A stretch of DNA of 15,756 nucleotides. Source: Elusimicrobiota bacterium (GTDB lineage: Bacteria; Elusimicrobiota; Elusimicrobia; Elusimicrobiales; UBA9959). The notes under the pieces were generated by a model. It did not search any database and was not told the DNA's origin. It saw only the letters and a program-made list of their open reading frames with translations. The stretch is from contig DNQL01000151.1 in assembly GCA_003500765.1 (NCBI GenBank), positions 1-15,756 of the forward strand, read 5' to 3'. The translations under genes and the position numbers were made by a program. Positions 1 to 7,344 of this stretch are shown piece by piece. How positions within the stretch are numbered: the first letter of the stretch is position 1; each line of letters starts with the position of its first letter.

Positions 1-101
1 GAGGCGGCTTTGAGCGGCAGGCCGGCCGCGCGCATGCGGGCGAGCAGGGCGGCGTCCTCGGAGGCGGCGTATTTCGGCTTGGTGCGTATCTCTATGACCA
101 T
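1..101 (-). CDS. Start of a probable PurS-type / PurL N-terminal FGAM synthase gene (partial)
   Basis: This is only the first 33 codons of a gene that runs off the left edge. The ATG lies 1 nt after the purC stop (TAA-T-ATG), with a GAGG Shine-Dalgarno inside the end of purC, so the two are translationally coupled. The peptide begins MVIEIRTKPKYAASEDAALL and continues with an AGLP stretch. This fits the first beta strand and helix of PurS, the small subunit of phosphoribosylformylglycinamidine synthase, or the PurS-like N-terminus of a fused PurS-PurL. PurS/PurL commonly follows purC in purine operons. The assignment rests on weak N-terminal similarity plus position, and too little sequence is present to distinguish a stand-alone PurS from a fusion. 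Confidence 0.5.
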   Translation of the reverse strand, partial: MVIEIRTKPKYAASEDAALLARMRAAGLPLKAA

Positions 102-102
102 A

Positions 103-966
103 TTATCCTCGGGCGAGCTTATCGAGGGCCTCGCGGTAGCGGGCCACGGTACCTTCCACTACTTTCTCCGGCAGCGCCGGCGGCGCCGACTTCTTATCCC
201 AGCCGGATTCTTTTTCCAGCCAGTCCCGGACGAACTGCTTGTCGAAGCTTTCGGGGCTGCTGCCGACCTTGTAATGGGCGGCGTCCCAGAAACGGGAGGA
301 GTCCGGGGTGAGCGCTTCGTCTATGAGTATTATCTCCCCGTCCAGCTCGCCGAACTCGAACTTGGTGTCGGCCAGTATTATGCCGCGCGCCTCGGCGTGT
401 GACGAGCCGAACTTGTAGAGCTCGAGGCTCCTGTTCTTTATGAATTCCGCTTTCTCCGGGCCCAGGGCGGCGGCCATCTCGTCGAAGGTGACGTTCTCGT
501 CGTGGCCCTGGTCGGCTTTGCTGGTGGGGGTGAAGATGGGCTCGGGGAGTTTCTGGGCTTCTTTAAGTCCCCCGGGCAGCTTGATGCCGCAGATGGTGCC
601 GCTCTTCAGATATTCTTTCCAGCCGGAGCCGGTTATGTAGCCGCGGACTATGCATTCGAAGTCGACGCGCCTGGTGCGCTTTACCAGGACGGCGCCGCCG
701 GTGAGCGGTATGCCGTGGCCTGCCGGAAGCTGTCTCTCTATTTCGGCGGGGTCGGTGGTGATGAGGTGGTTCTTTATGATGTGTTCCGTTCTGGAGAACC
801 AGAAGGTGCTTATTTTGTTGAGGAGTTCGCCTTTGCCGGGGATGGGGGTGGGCAGGACGAAGTCGAAGGCGGAGACGCGGTCCGAGGCGATTATGAGGAG
901 TTTGTCCTCCCCTATCGCGTAAAGGTCCCTTACTTTACCCTTATGGAACGGTTTAAGTTGAGTCAT
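103..966 (-). CDS. purC: Phosphoribosylaminoimidazole-succinocarboxamide synthase (SAICAR synthetase)
   Basis: This cytoplasmic enzyme joins CAIR and L-aspartate with ATP to give SAICAR in de novo purine synthesis. The 287-aa protein shows the family hallmarks in order: GKVRDLY (about residues 10-16, nucleotide-binding loop), SDRVSAFDF followed by the proline/glycine-rich PTPIPGKGELLN (about 29-50), TSKADQGHDENV in the middle, and ILADTKFEFG and DEALTPDSSR toward the C-terminus. Its length is that of the longer SAICAR synthetases, not the ~240-aa form. The start is well supported: a strong GAGGAGG lies immediately upstream of the ATG (about 970-976). The gene is separated from upstream guaA by 255 bp that are mostly palindromic repeat, and it is followed 1 nt later by a probable PurS gene. 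Nothing in the sequence is broken. Confidence 0.96.
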   Translation of the reverse strand: MTQLKPFHKGKVRDLYAIGEDKLLIIASDRVSAFDFVLPTPIPGKGELLNKISTFWFSRTEHIIKNHLITTDPAEIERQLPAGHGIPLTGGAVLVKRTRRVDFECIVRGYITGSGWKEYLKSGTICGIKLPGGLKEAQKLPEPIFTPTSKADQGHDENVTFDEMAAALGPEKAEFIKNRSLELYKFGSSHAEARGIILADTKFEFGELDGEIILIDEALTPDSSRFWDAAHYKVGSSPESFDKQFVRDWLEKESGWDKKSAPPALPEKVVEGTVARYREALDKLARG

Positions 967-983
967 CGTCCTCCTCTGTCTCT

Positions 984-1181
984 GGTCCCCCGTCCGGCCT
1001 CACGCTCGGGACGGTTCGATTTTTCAAAACCCACCCTTCGCTTCGTTCGCCGGGCCATGAACTCGCCCGTCGCGCATAGCGCTAGGGCTCAAACATTCAT
1101 GGCCCGCCGCAGTGCGGTACGCTCTCTCCGCTCGGGGAAAAATCTCCTCATGTCCCTCGCCGCGAGGCCGGACGGGGCACC
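984..1181. repeat. 198-bp imperfect palindromic element (MITE/REP-like) between guaA and purC
   Basis: The ends are near-perfect inverted repeats: 984-1001 against the reverse complement of 1164-1181 matches at 17 of 18 bases (GGTCCCCCGTCCGGCCTC versus GGTGCCCCGTCCGGCCTC). Further in, GATTTTTC (1018-1025) pairs with GAAAAATC (1137-1144), and CGGGCCATGAA (1051-1061) pairs with TTCATGGCCCG (1096-1106). The centre is an 8-bp palindrome TAGCGCTA (1077-1084). All arms share a centre near 1080, so the whole stretch is one long degenerate hairpin. It holds no convincing gene and occupies most of the 967-1221 gap. A small additional hairpin (GGGGCA-CC-TGCCCC, 1174-1187) overlaps the right end. I read it as a non-coding mobile or dispersed repeat, or as a large RNA hairpin in the guaA-purC transcript. 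Multi-copy status cannot be seen from this window. Confidence 0.7.
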
Positions 1182-1221
1182 TGCCCCTTGCCGCCCCATA
1201 TCCCCGATTATCCCCTCTTTT

Positions 1222-2754
1222 TCACTCCCATTCTATCGTGGCCGGGGGTTTGGAGGTGACGTCGTAGACGACGCGGTTGATGCCGCGGACTTCGCTGACC
1301 ACCCGGGACGAAATTTTGCGGAGCAGGTCGTGGGGGAGCCGCGACCAGTCGGCGGTCATGCCGTCGACGGATTCGACGCACCTCAGGGCCAGCGCGTTCT
1401 CGTAGGAGCGCTCGTCGCCCATGACGCCTACGGATTTGACCGGCAGGAGGACGCAGAAGGCCTGCCAGATCTTTCCGTACCAGCCGGCCTTTATTATCTC
1501 CTCGCGCATGATGAGGTCGGCCTTCTTGAGGACGGCCAGGCGTTCAGGGGTGACGGCGCCGATTATGCGTATGGCGAGTCCCGGGCCGGGGAAAGGATGC
1601 TGCATAAGTATGCTTTCCGGGATTCCCAGGCCGCGGCCCAGCTCGCGCACTTCGTCCTTGAAAAGGAACTTGAGCGGCTCGAGCAGGCCCATCCGCATCT
1701 TCGCGGGCAGGCCGCCCACATTGTGATGGCTCTTGATGACCACCGACGGCCCTTTCACGGAAACGGACTCTATCACGTCCGGGTATAGCGTGCCCTGCAC
1801 CAGCCACCGCGCGCCCTTTATCTTCCTGGCTTCCTTGTCGAACACCTCTATAAAGGTATGCCCGATTATCTTGCGCTTGCGCTCGGGGTCGCTCACGCCG
1901 GCGAGCTTCTTGAGGAATATCCCGGAGGCGTCGGCTATGCGCAGGTTGAAATGGAACTTCTTTTTGAAAACCTGTTCCATCCGCTCGCGGTCGCCCTCGC
2001 GCACCAGGCCGGTATCGACGAAGATGCAGTGGAGTTTTTTGCCCAGCGCCCTGTGGGCCAGCACAGCCGCGACCGAGGAATCCACGCCGCCCGACAGCGC
2101 GCAGATGGCCGAGCCGGAGCCGACCTGCTCTTTTATCTCTTTGATGGTCTCTTTGACGAGCGAAGCGGGCGACCAGCGGCCCTTATAGTCGCAGACGCCC
2201 CGGGCGAAGTTCTCTATGACCTTCATGCCCTTCTCGGTATGATGGACTTCTGGGTGGAACTGCAGGGCGTAGAGCCCGCGGACCGGGTCTTCCATGGCGG
2301 AGAGGCCCATGTCGGCGCTGGTCGCGGTCACCTTGAACCCGGGCGGGGCTTTTTTCACCTCGTCGCCGTGGCTCATCCAGACCTGCGGCGAGCCGCTTAT
2401 GCCTTTGAAAAGGCGGGACCCGGGCTTTATCCTTATCCTGCTGAAGCCGTATTCGCGCTTATGCGCCTTGTGGACCCCTCCGCCCAGTTCCCTGGCCATC
2501 AGCTGCATGCCGTAGCAGATGCCCAGCACCGGCACGCCCAGGTTGAAAACGTCCATGGCCGGGCGCGGCGCCTTCGGGTCATAGACGCTCGACGGGCCCC
2601 CGGAAAGAATTATCCCCCGCGGCGAGCGGGAGAGTATCTCTTCCGCGCTGGCGCCGAAGGGGAGTATTTCGCAATAGATCCGCAGGCTGCGAAGCCTGCG
2701 GGCGATGAGCTGTGTGTACTGGCTGCCGAAATCCAAAATGAGTATCTGGTCCAT
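1222..2754 (-). CDS. guaA: GMP synthase (glutamine-hydrolysing)
   Basis: The enzyme converts XMP to GMP with ATP and glutamine. From the ATG at 2754 the protein has 510 aa. Its N-terminal class I glutamine amidotransferase has the nucleophile in GICYGMQ (Cys80) and the His167/Glu169 pair in QFHPE. The ATP-pyrophosphatase domain has the PP-loop SGGVDSS (221-227), and the C-terminal dimerisation domain ends in the typical IEWE. An in-frame TTG 12 nt upstream could extend the protein by four residues (MQVF). I prefer the ATG because the family starts at DQILILDFGSQ and a weak CAGG lies about 6 nt upstream of it. The gene lies between the glycosyltransferase (122 bp upstream) and purC, consistent with co-regulated purine synthesis. 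Domain composition and length are normal for the family. Confidence 0.97.
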   Translation of the reverse strand: MDQILILDFGSQYTQLIARRLRSLRIYCEILPFGASAEEILSRSPRGIILSGGPSSVYDPKAPRPAMDVFNLGVPVLGICYGMQLMARELGGGVHKAHKREYGFSRIRIKPGSRLFKGISGSPQVWMSHGDEVKKAPPGFKVTATSADMGLSAMEDPVRGLYALQFHPEVHHTEKGMKVIENFARGVCDYKGRWSPASLVKETIKEIKEQVGSGSAICALSGGVDSSVAAVLAHRALGKKLHCIFVDTGLVREGDRERMEQVFKKKFHFNLRIADASGIFLKKLAGVSDPERKRKIIGHTFIEVFDKEARKIKGARWLVQGTLYPDVIESVSVKGPSVVIKSHHNVGGLPAKMRMGLLEPLKFLFKDEVRELGRGLGIPESILMQHPFPGPGLAIRIIGAVTPERLAVLKKADLIMREEIIKAGWYGKIWQAFCVLLPVKSVGVMGDERSYENALALRCVESVDGMTADWSRLPHDLLRKISSRVVSEVRGINRVVYDVTSKPPATIEWE

Positions 2755-2876
2755 AAATACCTGCAAGCTAACGATTAACCGCGGGGACGTTAAGGGTCAG
2801 TTTGATCTTGCTGTGGAAAGGCGGGGTCAAAGAGCGGGGAACCTTACGCGGAAATTCTAACAAACTAAAAAAGCTT
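2755..2876 (-). promoter_or_regulatory. guaA upstream region with a weak candidate promoter
   Basis: This 122-bp gap separates the glycosyltransferase stop from guaA on the minus strand. A possible -35 TTGACC (plus-strand 2825-2830) stands 17 bp before a poor -10 GATCAA (2802-2807). A perfect but short AAAAGCTTTT palindrome (2869-2878) lies over the glycosyltransferase stop. I found no purine-riboswitch-like fold. guaA might be transcribed from here or by read-through from upstream. Confidence 0.25.
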
Positions 2877-3944
2877 TTAAAACCCGGCCGACGGAGAGTC
2901 CGGCGCGTCCAGTCCGACGGCCTCCAGCACCGAAGCGGACAGCGCCGCCATCGAAGCCCTTTCCAGCATGGTCGCACGAGCCCGGCGGCACAGGGCCGCG
3001 AGCGCCGCGGGCCGCTGCGCCAGGGCCCGTTCAAGTCCTGCCGACAGGGCCTTCCGGGAACGGCCGTCATAGAGAAAGCCGTTGACCCCGTCCTTAATGT
3101 AGCGGCGCATATAGGCGGTGTCCCTGGCCAGCACCGGCCGGCCGCAGGACATGGCCATGAAGGCTATGGAATTGCCGGCCGCCTCGTTGAGGAAATCCCC
3201 CCCCACGGGCAGCGCCACGAGCCGGCTTCCCCTTATATCGTCGAGCAGCGTGTGCAGGTTGGGCGAAAAAGGAAGCCAGGCCTCGCCGTTAGAGCCGAAA
3301 CCTGCCGGGCGCGGGGAATCGGACCTGACCCGCAGCCTGGCCCCCAGCCGGGCGGCGGCCTTAGCCAGGGCCGGAAAATCCCTGCCGGCGCTGCCGGCGG
3401 AGAGCACATATCCCCCGCAGCCGTCCCCGCGGCCGGGGGAGTAATAGCCGGTGTCTATACAGTAGGGCCGCCTGAAGAACCTGGCGGGCTCCAGCCCGAA
3501 CTCCTTCCAGGGACCAGGGTCGTCGTATTCCAGGGACCAGGCCAGCCGGGCGCCGCGCAGCAGCTTAGCGCGCCTGAATATGTCGGCGGTAAAGTTATGC
3601 CCTTTCAGCGGCGCCAGGTGATTGGCCAGGAAATACCTGCGGGAAGCCTTCAGCCCGGCGAAGAGCCAGGCGAAAAGCGGCGCGCAGCGCCTGTTCTTGG
3701 GAAAGTCGAGGGCCAGGAGGGCGTCGTATCCTCCGGCGAGGGCGCGGCGGGCGGCCGCGTCGCCCGTATATTTGAGCCTGAAACCGCGGACCCCGGCCTT
3801 CTGCGGGATGAAAGAGTAGGCGAAATCGAAATCGTGCAGGATATCCAGGGTCATCCCCCGGCGGCGGGCCGCGGCGGAGACCAGCGCCTGTTCCAGGTGC
3901 AGATTTTCCGGCGAGTCGCAGAGATTGGCCAGGAGGACCTTCAT
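2877..3944 (-). CDS. GT4-like (group 1) glycosyltransferase
   Basis: This is a predicted cytoplasmic sugar transferase of GT-B fold, 355 aa from the ATG at 3944. The open frame could begin 30 codons earlier, but MKVLLANLCD is the expected first beta strand of a GT-B Rossmann domain, and the upstream codons run through the divergent promoter region. Visible signs: a CIDTGYYSPG linker typical of GT4 enzymes (about residue 160), a SAGSAGRDFPALAKA motif opening the C-terminal domain, and near the end EAAGNSIAFMAMSCGRPVLA followed by IKDGVNGFLYD, the nucleotide-sugar-binding region. No signal peptide or membrane span is evident. No Shine-Dalgarno is present; a TATACT -10 box ends 9 nt before the ATG. 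The gene stands alone among non-polysaccharide genes, so donor and acceptor cannot be inferred. Confidence 0.75.
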   Translation of the reverse strand: MKVLLANLCDSPENLHLEQALVSAAARRRGMTLDILHDFDFAYSFIPQKAGVRGFRLKYTGDAAARRALAGGYDALLALDFPKNRRCAPLFAWLFAGLKASRRYFLANHLAPLKGHNFTADIFRRAKLLRGARLAWSLEYDDPGPWKEFGLEPARFFRRPYCIDTGYYSPGRGDGCGGYVLSAGSAGRDFPALAKAAARLGARLRVRSDSPRPAGFGSNGEAWLPFSPNLHTLLDDIRGSRLVALPVGGDFLNEAAGNSIAFMAMSCGRPVLARDTAYMRRYIKDGVNGFLYDGRSRKALSAGLERALAQRPAALAALCRRARATMLERASMAALSASVLEAVGLDAPDSPSAGF

Positions 3945-4010
3945 CAATATGAGAGTATATATAAATTTTTGTAACATTGATTCCGGCCCTTTTACACCCA
4001 CGGAGGACGG
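3945..4010. promoter_or_regulatory. Compact divergent promoter region
   Basis: This 66-bp gap lies between the divergently transcribed glycosyltransferase and redox operon. It contains an AT-only patch rare in this GC-rich DNA (about 3956-3970). On the minus strand it reads TATACT (plus 3954-3959), a -10 box ending 9 nt before the glycosyltransferase ATG. On the plus strand the adjacent TATAAA (3960-3965) could serve the redox operon, whose start has a GGAGG Shine-Dalgarno at 4002-4006. No convincing -35 is seen in either direction. Confidence 0.45.
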
Positions 4011-6107
4011 ATGAGCGAGCGCATAGAAGAGCACATGATACTGCCGCCGCGCGAAGGCGCGCGGGTAAAATTCACTTTCGGCGGGCGCGAGCTGGAGGCC
4101 CTCGACGGCGAGATGATCTCCACGGCGCTATTTGCCAACGGGATAAAGATCTTCAGCCGCCATCACCGCGACGGCAGCCCGCAGGGCATCTTCTGCGCCA
4201 ACGGCCAGTGCGCCCAGTGCTCGGTGCTGGCCGACGGGATCTCCGTGAAGTCCTGCGTCACGCCGGTGCGCTCCGGCATGAAGGTGGAGGAGCTCAAAGG
4301 CGTTCCCGGCCTGCCCGCGATCGCCTGCGTGCAGGACGCCGGCCGCATAGAGGAACTCGAGACCGACGCGCTCATAATCGGCGGCGGGCCCTCCGGCCTG
4401 GCCGCGGCCATAGAACTCGGCAAGCTCAATGTCCCCACGATAATAGTGGACGACAAGCACAAGCTGGGCGGCAAGCTGGTCCTGCAGACCCATAAATTCT
4501 TCGGCTCGGTAGAGGACTGCTACGCCGGCACGCGCGGCATCGACATAGCCGACAAGCTCACGGACCAGCTCAAGGAATACCCGTCGGTGAAAGTCTGGCT
4601 CAATTCGTCCTGCGTGGCCGTGTTTTCGGACAAGAAAGCCGGCATAGTGCGCGACGGGACCTACTGCCTGGTAAAACCCAAGGCCATAGTGACGGCCGCG
4701 GGAGCGCGCGAAAAGTCTCTCCCCTTCCCCGGCAACACCCTGCCCGGCGTCTACGGCGCCGGCGCCTTCCAGACCCTGGTCAACCGCGACCTGGTCCGCC
4801 CGTCCAAAAAGCTTTTCATCGTCGGCGGCGGCAACGTGGGCCTGATCGCGGCCTACCACGCCATGCAGGCCGGCATACGGGTCATCGGCCTCATAGAGGC
4901 GCAGGAGCGCTGCGGCGGCTACAAGGTGCACGAGGACAAGATCCGGCGCCTGGGCGTGCCTGTCTATACCCGCCACACCATACTGCGCGCCGAGGGCAAA
5001 GAAGAGCTGGAGCGCGTCACCATAGCGGAGGTGGACGGCAAATTCAAGCCGCTGCCCGGTACCGAGAAGACCTTCGAGGCCGACACGCTGCTCATCGCCG
5101 TCGGTCTCAACTCGATAAACGAGTTCCACCAGCAGGCGCTGGCCTTCGGCATGAACGCCTTCGTCTGCGGCGACGCCGAGGAGATAGCCGAGGCCTCGGC
5201 CGCCATGTTCAGCGGCAAGATAACGGCGCACAAGGTGTTAAAGAGCCTGGGCATCATGGCCGGGCCGGTCCCCGCCTTCTGGTACGAGAAACTCGAGACG
5301 CTCAAGTCCCGCCCCGGCCCCACCGGCGCCGTGAAAGAGCGGGGCCACGACCGAAAAGTCTACCCCGTCCTGCATTGCCGCCAGGAGATACCCTGCAATC
5401 CCTGCGCCACCTCCTGCCCCAAGAAGTCGATAAAAATACCGGTAGAGAACATCATGGCCGCGCCGAAGTTCGAGGGCGAGTGCATCGGCTGCTTCAAATG
5501 CCTGGTCGTCTGCCCCGGCCTGGCCATAACGATAGTGGACCGCCGCAAGGACGAGAAAGTCCCGACCGTCTCCGTGCCTTTCGAGATAAGCCGGGGCGCG
5601 GTCAAGAAGGGCGACGAGGTGGAGCTGACCGACTGGGAGGGTTGCCCTCTCGGGCGGGCCAAAGTGGTCGACATGCGCGATTTTAAGGCCGACAGCACGC
5701 TTATAGTGCAGCTGGCGGTGGACGGGGCCGTGGCGGACCGGGTCTCCGGCGTGCGGCTCTACGCGGAAGAAAAGCCCGGCAAGCCGGCCGTGACCAAAGA
5801 CTCCCCCGACGAGACGGTCATCTGCCGCTGCGAGCGCGTGACGCTGGGCGAAATACGCAAGGCCATACGCTCGGGCATACGGGACCTCAACCAGCTCAAG
5901 GCCGTCACGCGGGCCGGCATGGGCGCCTGCGGCTCCAAGACCTGTAATTCGCTGATACTCTCCATCTGCCGCGGCGAGGGCATAAAGCCCGAAGAGCTCA
6001 CTCCCATGACGCAGCGCCCGCTGCTGATGGAGACCGAGCTGGGGACTTTCGCCAACATAAAATGCCGCACCGCGATGGAGGAGAAGGCCGGCTGGAGCGG
6101 CTTCTAA
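4011..6107 (+). CDS. Multidomain FAD / iron-sulfur oxidoreductase (alpha subunit of an amine or amino-acid dehydrogenase type complex)
   Basis: This 698-aa soluble protein combines modules often found as separate subunits. Residues ~15-110 are a Fer2_4-type [2Fe-2S] domain (Cys62, Cys67, Cys70, Cys82; NGQCAQC then CVTP). Residues ~117-420 are a pyridine-nucleotide-disulfide oxidoreductase-like core with two Rossmann motifs (GGGPSG ~124, GGGNVG ~271) and a C-terminal CGDAEE. Residues ~455-500 carry two [4Fe-4S] motifs (C-x5-C-x2-C-x3-CP and CIGCFKCLVVCP). A small beta domain (~515-590) precedes a BFD-like [2Fe-2S] domain (CRCERVT ~604-610, GMGACGSKTC ~635-644). The core architecture is that of the alpha subunits of sarcosine oxidase, hydroxyproline/proline dehydrogenase, octopine oxidase and hydrogen-cyanide synthase. 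The extra ferredoxin points to electron transfer to ferredoxin or NAD rather than to oxygen. The beta-like partner follows 6 nt later. The substrate is unknown. Confidence 0.85.
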   Translation: MSERIEEHMILPPREGARVKFTFGGRELEALDGEMISTALFANGIKIFSRHHRDGSPQGIFCANGQCAQCSVLADGISVKSCVTPVRSGMKVEELKGVPGLPAIACVQDAGRIEELETDALIIGGGPSGLAAAIELGKLNVPTIIVDDKHKLGGKLVLQTHKFFGSVEDCYAGTRGIDIADKLTDQLKEYPSVKVWLNSSCVAVFSDKKAGIVRDGTYCLVKPKAIVTAAGAREKSLPFPGNTLPGVYGAGAFQTLVNRDLVRPSKKLFIVGGGNVGLIAAYHAMQAGIRVIGLIEAQERCGGYKVHEDKIRRLGVPVYTRHTILRAEGKEELERVTIAEVDGKFKPLPGTEKTFEADTLLIAVGLNSINEFHQQALAFGMNAFVCGDAEEIAEASAAMFSGKITAHKVLKSLGIMAGPVPAFWYEKLETLKSRPGPTGAVKERGHDRKVYPVLHCRQEIPCNPCATSCPKKSIKIPVENIMAAPKFEGECIGCFKCLVVCPGLAITIVDRRKDEKVPTVSVPFEISRGAVKKGDEVELTDWEGCPLGRAKVVDMRDFKADSTLIVQLAVDGAVADRVSGVRLYAEEKPGKPAVTKDSPDETVICRCERVTLGEIRKAIRSGIRDLNQLKAVTRAGMGACGSKTCNSLILSICRGEGIKPEELTPMTQRPLLMETELGTFANIKCRTAMEEKAGWSGF

Positions 6108-6113
6108 GGATAT

Positions 6114-7271
6114 ATGAGCGATAAAAATTACGACGCTATCATCATAGGCGCGGGCAGCGTGGGCACGCCGCTGGCGCTGGAGCTGGCCGAACGGGGCCGC
6201 CGGGTGCTGGTCATCGACGAACTGGCCTCGGCCGGCCAGGGCCAGAACAAGGAAGCCATCGGCGGCGTGCGCGCCACCCATTCCGACGGCGCCAAGATAA
6301 AGACCTGCCTGCGCAGCCTGGAGGTCTTCTCCTCCTGGCAGGCGAAGCGCGGCGACGATATCGGCTGGCTCAAGGGCGGATACTGTTTCCCTGTCTATAT
6401 CGAGAGCGACGAGAGGCTGCTCAAGGAAATGCTCAAAGTGCAGCAGGCCTTCGGCCTCAATATCTCCTGGCTGGGACCGGAAGAGATAAAAAAGCTCGCG
6501 CCAGGCATCAGCCCCCGCGACCTGCGCGGCGGCACCTATTCGCCCGACGACGGCAGCGCCTCGCCGCTGCTCAGCGGCCAGGCCTTCTACCGCGCCGCGG
6601 TAAAGGCCGGCGCCGAGTTCCGGTTCAATGAGCGCGTTGCCGGGCTCGACATATCGGGCGGCGCGGTGAAAGGTGTAATGACGGACAAGGGCGCCTACGG
6701 CGCGGCGCATGTAGTCAACGCCGCCGGCGCCAAGGCCGCGGAGATAGCGGAGATGGCCGGGGTGAAGGTCCCGGTCAGGCCCGACTGCCACGAGGCGGGC
6801 ATCACCGAGCCGCTCAAGCCTTTCCTCAAGCCGATGATAGTGGACATACGCCCCGGGGACAAGTCGAAGAACTACTATTTCTACCAGAATTCGGAGGGCC
6901 AGCTGGTGTTCTGCCTGACCCCCAACCCGCCGGTCTGGGGCGACGACTGCCGCTCCACCTCGGAGTTCCTGCCGGAAGTCTCACGGCGCATGATAAACCT
7001 GATGCCGCAGCTCTCGGGCGTCAAGGTGCGCCGCACCTGGCGCGGCCTCTACCCCATGACCCCGGACGGCTTCCCCATAGTGGACGCCGGAGCCGGGCCG
7101 AAGGGTTTCGTGCTCGCGGTCGGCATGTGCGGCCAGGGCTTCATGCTGGGCCCCGGCCTGGCCCCCACCATCGCCCGCGCCATGGAGAACGCCATGACAG
7201 CGGACGACAAAGAGATACTGCGCGGCTTCCGGCTGGACCGGGAGTTCGCGGGCATGGAAAAGCTGAAATAA
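6114..7271 (+). CDS. DAO-family FAD-dependent oxidoreductase (sarcosine oxidase beta / proline dehydrogenase-like)
   Basis: This is the probable catalytic flavoprotein that oxidises the C-N bond of an amine or amino acid and passes electrons to the iron-sulfur protein encoded just upstream. The 385-aa sequence opens with a Rossmann FAD motif (GAGSVG, residues 12-17, ending in the acidic IDE at 34-36). A GQGQNKEAIGGVRATHS segment (41-57) follows, which is the DAO-family second FAD-contact loop. It closes with GMCGQGFMLGPGLAP, the usual C-terminal flavin-contact motif. Spacing of 6 nt from the previous stop and an AAGGA Shine-Dalgarno indicate tight co-translation. Substrate-determining residues cannot be read with certainty. 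Sarcosine, proline, hydroxyproline, glycine and opines are all possible. There is no signal peptide. Confidence 0.85.
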   Translation: MSDKNYDAIIIGAGSVGTPLALELAERGRRVLVIDELASAGQGQNKEAIGGVRATHSDGAKIKTCLRSLEVFSSWQAKRGDDIGWLKGGYCFPVYIESDERLLKEMLKVQQAFGLNISWLGPEEIKKLAPGISPRDLRGGTYSPDDGSASPLLSGQAFYRAAVKAGAEFRFNERVAGLDISGGAVKGVMTDKGAYGAAHVVNAAGAKAAEIAEMAGVKVPVRPDCHEAGITEPLKPFLKPMIVDIRPGDKSKNYYFYQNSEGQLVFCLTPNPPVWGDDCRSTSEFLPEVSRRMINLMPQLSGVKVRRTWRGLYPMTPDGFPIVDAGAGPKGFVLAVGMCGQGFMLGPGLAPTIARAMENAMTADDKEILRGFRLDREFAGMEKLK

Positions 7272-7317
7272 GAGCCTCTCCCTTTCCGCGACGCAATAAA
7301 AACGGCCACGGCCGCGT

Positions 7318-7323
7318 TATAAT
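7318..7323 (+). promoter_or_regulatory. Probable -10 box of the efflux operon
   Basis: A perfect TATAAT stands 21 nt before the ATG of the TolC-like gene, in the 73-bp gap after the redox operon. No recognisable -35 lies 16-18 bp upstream. Transcription would start near 7330, giving a short leader (about 15 nt) with no Shine-Dalgarno. Confidence 0.6.
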
Positions 7324-7344
7324 CATGCGGCCACACATAAGCCT

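Noticed and set aside
967..1221. A small gene in the gap between guaA and purC
   Set aside because: No frame has a plausible start with ribosome binding site or protein-like composition; the palindrome explains the sequence better.
502..1788. Long plus-strand open frame across purC, the palindrome and guaA
   Set aside because: It is antisense to two certain genes and its translation is low-complexity (G, A, D, V) with no recognisable motif; long antisense frames are expected in GC-rich DNA.
2755..2876. Purine riboswitch upstream of guaA
   Set aside because: I could not find the conserved three-way-junction loops or pyrimidine core in this stretch.
2869..2878. AAAAGCTTTT palindrome at the glycosyltransferase stop as a terminator
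   Set aside because: The stem would be only A-T and one G-C pair each side with no loop; too weak to terminate.
5238..6791. Long minus-strand frame opposite the two redox genes
   Set aside because: It spans the junction of two well-supported genes and its Ala/Gly/His/Tyr-rich translation mirrors their codon structure.
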